Origin: UBA6164 sp964344895
GTDB taxonomy: Bacteria; Patescibacteriota; Gracilibacteria; BD1-5; UBA6164
Direction: 5' to 3'
DNA length: 5,257 bases
Assembly: GCA_964344895.1 (NCBI GenBank)
Contig: CAYFPB010000093.1
Span: 1 to 5,257, forward strand
Numbering within the stretch: position 1 is the first letter of the stretch; each line of letters begins with the position of its first letter. The position numbers and the translations under genes are program-made. Shown one piece after another: positions 1 through 5,173 of this stretch. Below the pieces are notes generated by a model. That model worked only from the letters and a program-made list of their open reading frames with translations. It had not been told where the DNA came from and made no database searches.

Positions 1-8
1 TTTTTTTC

Positions 9-36
9 TTGCAAAAAATATTAAAATAAATATAAT
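9..36 (+). promoter_or_regulatory. Predicted sigma70-like promoter of higBA
   Basis: A -35-like TTGCAA (9-14) is separated by 16 bases from a perfect TATAAT (31-36). This puts transcription start near 43 and gives a leader of about 31 nt before the higB ATG at 74. The T-run at 1-7 could be the tail of a terminator of an upstream gene outside the window, but its stem is not visible. AT-rich DNA produces such boxes by chance; the near-consensus boxes and the correct distance to the gene support the call. Confidence 0.6.
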
Positions 37-39
37 AAA

Positions 40-56
40 TTTAGATATTTACTAAA
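40..56. promoter_or_regulatory. Possible operator (short inverted repeat at higBA start site)
   Basis: TTTAG (40-44) and CTAAA (52-56) form an inverted repeat with a 7-base spacer that straddles the predicted transcription start. HigA-type antitoxins usually repress their own promoter through short palindromes of this kind. The arms are only 5 bp and the region is AT-rich, so this is a guess from position rather than a firm site. Confidence 0.2.
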
Positions 57-73
57 GTAGTGAAAATAAGAAT

Positions 74-367
74 ATGCAATTAGTTTTTAAAGATGAAAAA
101 TTAGAAAAACTATACAATAGTTGAAAAAGTAAAAAATTTTCTAAAATTATAGTTATTAAATTTATACAAAAAATAAATATATTGAAAAATATATGTAGTA
201 TAAATGATTTAAAAAACTTAAAAAGTTTAAATTTTGAAAAGTTGAATAATTATAAAAAATGAGATTATTCTATAAGAGTAAATAAAAGTTATAGGATAAT
301 ATTTAATATAGTTTGAAATGAAATAAAAATAATAGAAGTAGTAGACTTAAATAACCATTATAATTAA
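74..367 (+). CDS. higB: HigB-family toxin (RelE/ParE fold mRNA interferase)
   Basis: This 97-residue protein is readable only with TGA as Gly (codons 17, 63, 81; these are all its glycines). The C-terminal half carries the HigB signature: residues 58-76 read NNYKKGDYSIRVNKSYRII, followed by a strand ending in IIEVVDLNNHY, matching the family pattern of GxYSIRVNxxxRIxF and a closing EIVDYH-like strand. Members of this family (Pfam HigB-like toxin) are small ribosome-dependent endoribonucleases that cut mRNA during translation and are held inactive by the HigA protein. The length is normal for the family. The toxin comes first, with the antitoxin 16 nt downstream, which is the typical order for higBA. 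ATG 74 was chosen because it is the first start after the promoter and the frame closes at TAA 365-367. No Shine-Dalgarno motif precedes it. Under the standard code it would stop after 16 residues. Activity is inferred from family only. Confidence 0.85.
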
Positions 368-383
368 TTATTAATACAAAAAT

Positions 384-701
384 ATGAAAAATTTAGAATA
401 TATACAACATCCATGAGAAGTTCTAAGAGAAGAGTTAGAAGTAAGAAAACTTACTGGTAAAGATTTTTCCTTAATATTATGAAAATCAGTTTCTGAATTA
501 TCAGAACTATTAAATTGAAAAAGAAATATGACAGCAAAATGGGCTATACTTATATCTGAAGCTCTAAATATAAGTGCAGAGTTTTGGTTATGATTACAAA
601 AAGATTATGATTTGGCAGTTGAATTAAATAAAACAAGAAAATCTAATTTAGAAAAAGTAAAACAAAGATCTATAAAATTAGGTGTATTAAAGGTAATTTA
701 A
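384..701 (+). CDS. higA: HigA-family antitoxin (HTH/XRE DNA-binding)
   Basis: This 105-residue protein has TGA-encoded glycines at 11, 33, 45 and 70. The N-terminus has the diagnostic HPGEVLREELE (residues 9-19). A helix-turn-helix follows at about 24-65, including VSELSELLNGKRNMTA (36-51), and then the family-typical SAEFWLGLQKDYDLA (64-78). This is the HigA / VapI-like antitoxin architecture: an XRE-type HTH that binds its own promoter, plus segments that neutralise HigB. It lies 16 nt after higB and almost certainly shares its transcript. The basic C-terminal tail (NKTRKSNLEKVKQRS) is longer than the core motif needs. Two of the four TGA codons sit on glycines that are strongly conserved in the family (HPGE and LNGKR), which makes this gene good evidence for the recoding. 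The stop is TAA at 699-701, directly before the terminator palindrome. Confidence 0.9.
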
Positions 702-734
702 AAGACTAACCCATGGGTTAGTCTTCTTTTTTTT
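702..734 (+). terminator. Rho-independent terminator of higBA, overlapping the dus 3' end
   Basis: Bases 702-725 are a perfect 24-nt palindrome (left arm AAGACTAACCC 702-712, centre AT, right arm 715-725). It is followed on the plus strand by C and eight Ts (727-734), a classical terminator for the genes to the left. On the minus strand the hairpin is followed by only four Ts, so it may also end dus transcripts, but less well. The dus stop codon (718-720) and its last codons lie within the stem and T-tract. Confidence 0.85.
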
Positions 735-1719
735 CTATCTCACCTAAACTAGGTCTTTTATTTAAATCATCTTTAAACTCTTTTCTTATTTCATTTAATA
801 CATTCTTAGTATTCTCAAAACTCTCAGTTGTAACTAGTCTTTTTCTGTATGCTTTTACTCATGGGAAATGTTTCAAGTATTGAACCAGATGTTTTCTTAT
901 TTCTAGATTTCACTTTCTTTCTCATTTTGTTTCTACTAGTTTTAGAGCATGAAATTCCATTTGATCTAATATCTCAGCAAGAGTTGGATGTTGTTCTCAA
1001 GGAAGAAAACACCAAGGATTACCAAAACTACCTCTACCTATCATAAATCAATCAAGATCTTTTACTTTTTTCATACCATCATCATAGTTTAATACATCAC
1101 CATTAGCAATTACAGGTATATTTAAATGTTTTTTTAATTCATATATAGGATTTAGGTCTGCATTACCAGTATAAGCTTGTTTTGCTGTTCTACCATGAAC
1201 AGTTAATAAACTACATCCTGCTTTTTCTAGACCTTTTGCAAAATTTATCAAGTCTTGTCATCAGTCAAAACTAAGTCTTGTTTTAACTGATATAGGTAGA
1301 TGAGTTGTTTCATCTAAAGCTTTTACAATATCAAAGGCAGTTTGTTCATTTATAAGTAATCATGAACCATGACCACTTTTAACTACTTTTTTAGCTGGAC
1401 ATCACATATTTACATCAATACCAGCAATATTGTATTTTGGATCAGAAATAATTTTAGCTGCATGAGCAAACATTTCAGGATCTTTTCAGAATATTTGAAT
1501 AATTAAAGGATTTTCTACATCAGAGTGAGGTAAAACACTATCAGCTAGGAATTTTGAATGTACAAGTCAATCAGCACTATAAAACTCAGATATACACTGT
1601 ATATCTGGTGCTACTCTTTTCATTGCTTGTCTATAAGCACTATCTCCATATCAATCCATAGGAGCTAAAAAAACGAGCTTACCATGTTTTTCTATTTGTT
1701 TTTTCCAAAAATCTTTCAC
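718..1719 (-). CDS. dus: tRNA-dihydrouridine synthase (Dus family, FMN-dependent)
   Basis: This 333-residue protein has 12 of its 27 glycines encoded by TGA. Dus enzymes use FMN and NADPH to reduce uridine to dihydrouridine in tRNA D-loops (and elsewhere). The TIM-barrel landmarks are all present in order: LAPMDGYGDSAYR (18-30, FMN binding), NMGCPAKKVVKSGHGSGLL (104-122) with the expected catalytic Cys107, SVKTRL (144-149), TVHGRTAKQAYTG (173-185), IANGDV (204-209) and MIGRGSFGNPW (226-236). A helical C-terminal domain follows (about 245-333, with HFPGVKAYRKRL at 284-295). The length is normal for the family. The GTG at 1719-1717 is taken as the start because it gives the usual VKDFWKK...LAPMDG N-terminus and lies about 24 nt after the predicted transcription start; the frame has a TAA upstream at 1782-1780 and no ATG between. 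The DusA/B/C subtype cannot be assigned here. The gene is convergent with higA and divergent from the gene at 2044. Confidence 0.95.
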
Positions 1720-1749
1720 CTCTACTATCTTATTTTTTAAAGTTTTAGG

Positions 1750-1777
1750 ATTATATTCAAAAAGTAAAAAATATCAA
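1750..1777 (-). promoter_or_regulatory. Predicted sigma70-like promoter of dus
   Basis: On the minus strand TTGATA (1777-1772) is followed after 16 bases by a perfect TATAAT (1755-1750). Transcription would begin near 1743, about 24 nt before the GTG start at 1719. This supports the GTG start over any upstream non-ATG start in the same frame. The spacing equals that of the higBA and topA promoters predicted here. Confidence 0.65.
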
Positions 1778-1798
1778 ATTTAATAACTTGAAAAATCC

Positions 1799-1840
1799 AT
1801 CACCCTATCGGGAGCTTCCTTTAACTTTAAAGGAAGCCTT
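1799..1840 (+). repeat. Hairpin repeat, copy A
   Basis: An ATCACCC-type head is followed by an 11-bp perfect stem: GCTTCCTTTAA (1814-1824), CT, and its complement (1827-1837). The design (C-rich head, then a GCTYCCTTTAA...AAAGGRAGC hairpin) recurs inverted at 1906-1952 (copy B) and in the same direction at 4914-4962 (copy C). It is more GC-rich than its surroundings and lies outside all genes. There is no T-run after the stem on the plus strand, so it is unlikely to be a simple terminator. It resembles the small hairpin intergenic repeats found in many Firmicutes and CPR genomes. Confidence 0.6.
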
Positions 1841-1905
1841 ACTAACTAAGTAATAATTTATTTAACATATATTATAAGTAAAATTAAGATAAAATATTAT
1901 AAAAA

Positions 1906-1952
1906 ATGCTCTCTTTAGAATTAAAGGGAGCTGTCTGAAAGACTGAGGGATT
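1906..1952 (-). repeat. Hairpin repeat, copy B (inverted relative to A)
   Basis: Read on the minus strand this begins ATCCCTCA, continues with a small GTCT/AGAC hairpin (1943-1933) and then the main stem of 10 bp, 1931-1922 pairing with 1917-1908 around a 4-base loop with one G-U pair. On the minus strand the stem is followed by six Ts (1906-1901), so it could act as a terminator for minus-strand transcripts. No minus-strand gene lies to its right for it to serve. Copies A and B face each other about 65 bases apart. Confidence 0.6.
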
Positions 1953-1983
1953 ATTAATTTTTTAAAAAAAGTATGTAAAAAAT

Positions 1984-2013
1984 TTGCATTTTATAGTAAA
2001 AGTATGATAGAAT
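1984..2013 (+). promoter_or_regulatory. Candidate promoter of the 168-aa protein gene
   Basis: TTGCAT (1984-1989) is followed after 18 bases by TAGAAT (2008-2013), which gives a leader of about 24 nt before the ATG at 2044. An alternative -10, TATGAT (2003-2008), has no good -35 at the right distance. The 11-mer AAAAGTATGAT at 1998-2008 recurs exactly in the promoter region at 5122-5132, just upstream of the same part of the -10 box. Confidence 0.4.
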
Positions 2014-2043
2014 TATTTTAATCTTACAAAATTACTTTATTTT

Positions 2044-2550
2044 ATGAACGCAAAAACATTTACAGCTACTAAAAAAGAAGCTAACATGAAACTAAGAAAA
2101 GTTTTAAATGTTAAAACTAAATACAGACCAGTTGGTATTGTTAAATTACAAGACAAAGATTTAGTTACTAGACTTATTAATTGATTAAAAGAAATTCCTG
2201 CTTTTGTTATAGTAGTATCTAATGAACCTTATACAGATTTACCTGATAATATAGTGATTTTAAAAGAAATGGACATGGATTTATTACCTGGAGTTGATTT
2301 TAAGGTATGTGATAATGAAATATGTAACTTTGATATTATATTTAAAAATGGTATAGTACCGATTGTACATAATAACTTTCATATGAGTCCATTATTAGAT
2401 GAATTTAATCCAGCTAAAGCTACCTGAAATGCATTTTATTATGCAAATGAAAATGAATTTGCAATAATTTATGCTATTATTAGATATATGGAAAATTATA
2501 AATTCCCATATGATAATAAAAAATTAGTACAAAATGTGATAGAATCATAA
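2044..2550 (+). CDS. Uncharacterised protein, weakly glycosyltransferase-like
   Basis: I do not recognise this 168-residue protein with certainty. It has TGA-encoded glycines at 47 and 128. The N-terminus is basic (residues 1-28, many Lys/Arg); no signal peptide or membrane helix is evident. Residues 53-73 (AFVIVVSNEPYTDLPDNIVIL) alternate like a Rossmann strand-loop-strand. Residues 98-121 (DIIFKNGIVPIVHNN...LLDEF) and 128-140 (GNAFYYANENEFA), followed by a helix ending in NYKFPYD, recall the C-terminal GT-B region of starch/glycogen-synthase-like glycosyltransferases (a G-x-P-I-V turn, then G-N-A-F and an alternating helix). It lacks the rest of such an enzyme and the usual donor-binding Glu pattern is not clear, so it would be a degenerate or non-catalytic relative at best. 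ATG 2044 is the first start after the promoter; TAA 2548-2550 ends it. It has its own terminator and is not co-transcribed with topA. That it is a real gene is well supported by frame, promoter and terminator. Confidence 0.8.
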
Positions 2551-2579
2551 AAATCAGAAACTTTTTCTGATTTTTTTTT
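2549..2579 (+). terminator. Rho-independent terminator of the 168-aa protein gene
   Basis: AAATCAGAAA (2551-2560) pairs perfectly with TTTCTGATTT (2564-2573) around a CTT loop, and up to two more A-T pairs can be added outside. The stem runs into nine Ts (2571-2579). It begins at the TAA stop of the gene. Confidence 0.9.
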
Positions 2580-2605
2580 GACTAAATTTTATTTACAAAT
2601 ATAAA
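2578..2605 (+). promoter_or_regulatory. Predicted sigma70-like promoter of topA
   Basis: TTGACT (2578-2583) and TATAAA (2600-2605) are 16 bases apart. The transcription start would be near 2612, leaving a leader of about 27 nt before ATG 2639. The -35 box uses the last two Ts of the preceding terminator tract, so the two units touch. Confidence 0.6.
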
Positions 2606-2638
2606 TAACTCTAATAATTTTTATAAAAATTTAAAATA

Positions 2639-4915
2639 ATGGCTAAAAATTTAGTAATAGTCGAATCACCGGCTAAATGAAAAACTATAGAAAAGTTTCT
2701 TTGACCTGATTATAAGGTAGTTGCATCTATGTGACATATAAGAGACTTACCTGTAAAGACTCTTTGAATAGATATAGAAAATTGATTTAAACCAGACTAT
2801 GGTATAAGTGATGATAAAAAACAAACGGTTACAAATTTACAAAAACTAGCTAAAACTTCTAATGAAGTCTGGATAGCTACCGATGAGGACCGTGAATGAG
2901 AAGCAATAGGATGGCATCTTTGTCATGCTTTAAAATTAGATCCTGTTAATACAAAAAGAATAGTATTTCATGAGATTACTAAAAAAGCCATAACAGGAGC
3001 AGTAGAAAATCCAAGAACTATTGATATGGGGCTTGTTGATGCTCAACAAGCAAGAAGATTACTTGATAGACTTGTTTGATATAAAGTAAGTCCTGTTTTA
3101 TGGAAAAAAATTAGAAAATGATTATCAGCTGGTAGAGTGCAATCAGTAGCTGTAAAATTGATAGTAGAAAAAGAGAGGGAAATAATGGATTTCAAGCCAG
3201 TAGAGTCTTGGAAAATATCTGTTATGTTAACTCATGGAAAAACAAAGTTTAAAACAACTTTATCAAAAATAAATTGAAAAGTTAAAAAAATATCGTCTAA
3301 ACAAGATGTAGAAAAAATACTATCTACATTATTTGATGATATAACAAAACTAAAAGAAACTAAAAATAAAAAAGGTAATTTAGTATTATCATGAATAGAT
3401 ACTCTTGATTTCAAGTTAGTTGATAGTATTAAAAAAGATTCAAAAAGAAGTCCAGGAGCTCCTTTTACTACTTCTACACTACAACAAGAAGCCGCCAGGA
3501 AATTCAATTTTTGAGTAAAACAAACAATGAGTGTAGCTCAAAAACTATATGAATGAATGGATTTATGAAACTGAGAAAGACAAGGTCTTATCACTTATAT
3601 GAGAACTGATAGTGTAAATCTTTCTGATCAAGCTAAAACTGAGGCATGAAAAATGATTACAAGTCAATTTTGAGCAGAATATCATAAATCAAGAAACTAT
3701 AAAACAAAATCTAGCTGAGCACAAGAAGCTCATGAAGCTATTAGACCAACAGATCTTACAAGAACACCTGAAAGTCTTGCTTCTGTTTTAGATAACCAGC
3801 AATTAAAACTATATACTCTTATATGGAAAAGAACTCTAGCTTCTCAAATGAGTGAAGCAATAGTTGAAGTAACTACATTTACTTTTTCTCCAGAAAGGGC
3901 AACTAATCAATCATGGATTACAAAATGAGAAGTAATTAAATTCGATTGATTTATGAAGTTATATATAGAATGAACAGATGATGAAAATGATGAGGATGAA
4001 GAAAATGCAACTTTACCAAAAATAGAAGTATGAGAAATACTTCCTGGTACATGATTAGAAGCAGTTCAAGGTTTTTCTAGACCACCAGCTAGATATACAG
4101 AAGCCTCACTTGTAAAAAAACTGGAATCAGAATGAATTGGTAGGCCATCTACTTATGCACCTACTATATCTACTATTATTGATAGATGATATATAGAAAA
4201 ATTTGAAAAAAGATATTTAAAACCTACAGAAGTAGCTTTTACAGTTACTGATTTCTTAGAAGAATATTTTAAGAAAATGATGGAGTACAAATTTACTAAA
4301 GATGTAGAAGAAGATTTTGATAAGGTAGCTGAATGAAAACAAGATTATTCATCAATGCTACAATGATTTTGGGATGATACTCTTAAAAAAGATTTAGAAA
4401 ATGCATGAGAAAATGCAATTAAAGTAGTAGAAAAGGTATGAAAAGACTGTCCTGAATGTTGAAAAGAACTTATATATAGACATGGTAAATCATGAAAATT
4501 TGTATGATGTTCAGGATTTCCTGACTGTAAATTTATAGATCAACCAGAAGAAGAAAAAAATGCTCTTGAAGCTATTAAGGCAAAATATGAATGAAAACCA
4601 TGCCCAGATTGAATAGAATGAACTATTGTTGTAAAAACTGGTAGATATTGACCATTTTTAGCAAGCTCAGAATATCCAAAAGTAAAATGGATAGGAAAGA
4701 TTAAAGATGAAAAAGAAGAACTTCTAGAGCAAATACTTTGAGAACAATGATTATTAGTAGATGAAGAAACATGAGAAGAAATGGTTGTAAAAAACTCTAG
4801 AAAATGACCTTTTCTAGCTGCAAAAAACTATCCAAAGGTAAAAATAGCAAAAAATATTCCAAAAAATGTATGGGATGAACTTAATAAAAGGCTTAATCCA
4901 GAAGAAGAAAAATAA
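2639..4915 (+). CDS. topA: DNA topoisomerase I (type IA)
   Basis: This complete enzyme of 758 residues (bacterial TopA commonly ranges from about 630 to 870) relaxes negative supercoils by cutting one DNA strand through a 5'-phosphotyrosine link. Toprim domain: VESPAKGKT (8-16) with Glu9, MGHIRDLP (31-38) and TDEDREGEA (81-89) with the Mg-binding acids Asp82, Asp84 and Glu86. Central domains follow with AQQARRLLDRLVGYKVSP (135-152) and SAGRVQSVA (163-171). The catalytic site is GLITYMRTDS (316-325) with nucleophile Tyr320 and Arg322. EAHEAIRPT (363-371) and EGIGRPSTYAPTI (498-510) are further hallmarks. An acidic stretch occurs at 447-455. The C-terminal tail has one complete four-Cys zinc ribbon (Cys604, 607, 624, 630), a second ribbon-like repeat with a single Cys (655; TGRYGPFLA at 667-675) and a third with none (RKGPFLAAKNYP, 721-732). 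TGA encodes 39 of 55 glycines, including G14, G32 and G87; all nine Trp are TGG. Start ATG 2639 matches the family N-terminus; there is no Shine-Dalgarno motif. Transcribed alone. Confidence 0.98.
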
Positions 4916-4962
4916 TCCCTCCCCCCTCCTAAAGTCGGGTACTCCCTTTGGGAAAGGGAGAA
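4914..4962 (+). repeat. Hairpin repeat, copy C
   Basis: Starting at the topA stop codon, an ATCCCTC head and a C-rich run (4919-4926) are followed by an 8-bp perfect stem CTCCCTTT (4942-4949), loop GGG, and AAAGGGAG (4953-4960). It shares its head and stem sequence with copies A and B. It is a conspicuous GC-rich island in AT-rich DNA. No T-run follows the stem; the true terminator lies 30 bases further on. Confidence 0.6.
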
Positions 4963-4988
4963 AATAAGGTAATTTATTATAAATAATT

Positions 4989-5026
4989 AAAAAAGAAAGT
5001 TTTTTTACAAAACTTTCTTTTTTTTT
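4989..5026 (+). terminator. Rho-independent terminator downstream of topA
   Basis: A 15-bp perfect stem is formed by 4989-5003 (AAAAAAGAAAGTTTT) and 5009-5023, with loop TTTAC (5004-5008) and a T-run continuing to 5026. The A-run at its left edge makes it nearly symmetrical, so it could also stop minus-strand transcription. The core GAAAG/CTTTC is the only GC content in the stem. Confidence 0.8.
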
Positions 5027-5086
5027 GCTTAAAATAGATAAAAAGTAAGTAATAAAAATGAAAATTAAAACAAAAAAGTAAAAAAA

Positions 5087-5113
5087 GTCAAAAAAAGTTG
5101 TTAATTTTTTGAC
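5087..5113. promoter_or_regulatory. Inverted repeat overlapping the -35 box of the last gene
   Basis: GTCAAAAAA (5087-5095) and TTTTTTGAC (5105-5113) are perfect 9-base inverted arms around a 9-base spacer. The right arm contains most of the -35 box TTGACA (5109-5114). This position suits a repressor or activator site. A chance A-run/T-run pairing is possible, but the GTC/GAC ends are not explained by base composition alone. Confidence 0.35.
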
Positions 5114-5137
5114 AAGAATAAAAAAGTATGATGTAAT
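5109..5137 (+). promoter_or_regulatory. Predicted promoter of the gene at 5174
   Basis: A consensus TTGACA (5109-5114) is followed after 17 bases by TGTAAT (5132-5137), giving a start near 5144 and a leader of about 30 nt. The segment AAAAGTATGAT (5122-5132) is identical to one in the promoter region before 2044. An alternative -10 is TATGAT (5127-5132), but it would be only 12 bases from TTGACA. Confidence 0.55.
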
Positions 5138-5173
5138 ATATATACATTATTAATTAATAACTTTTTTATTAGC

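Larger units (their letters stand above)
1720..2043. other. Divergent intergenic region between dus and the 168-aa gene
   Basis: This stretch of about 320 bases carries no gene. It holds, from left to right, the leader and promoter of dus (minus strand), hairpin repeat A, about 65 bases of plain AT-rich sequence, hairpin repeat B in opposite orientation, and the plus-strand promoter of the gene at 2044. The minus-strand ATG at 1800-1798 opens only a six-codon frame before TAA and is not a gene. No tRNA, riboswitch or other structured RNA was recognised. Confidence 0.7.

Noticed and set aside
849..1046. A 65-codon plus-strand open frame with a hydrophobic stretch
   Set aside because: It is antisense to the dus C-terminal coding region, which is convincingly real; no promoter or family likeness.
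1780..1800. Minus-strand ATG as the dus start
   Set aside because: It meets TAA after six codons, upstream of the predicted promoter; GTG 1719 fits the family N-terminus.
1799..1952. CRISPR array or riboswitch in the dus-2044 gap
   Set aside because: Only two hairpin copies in inverted orientation, no regular direct repeats and spacers, and no recognisable aptamer core.
3232..3507. A 91-codon minus-strand open frame
   Set aside because: It lies wholly opposite topA, and its hydrophobic, Ser/Phe-rich composition is what the complement of Lys/Glu-rich coding gives.
74..4915. Multiple nonsense mutations, i.e. a cluster of pseudogenes
   Set aside because: Frames are never shifted, the in-frame stops are only TGA, catalytic residues are intact and TGA falls on conserved glycines. 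That is recoding, not decay.
74..4915. Mycoplasma-type code 4 (UGA = Trp) or selenocysteine
   Set aside because: TGA columns match family glycines; Trp sites use TGG; dozens of TGA codons per gene cannot be selenocysteine.
5058..5081. Seven-codon frame (MKIKTKK) upstream of the last promoter as a leader peptide
   Set aside because: It lies before, not after, the predicted transcription start and is an expected product of A-rich sequence.
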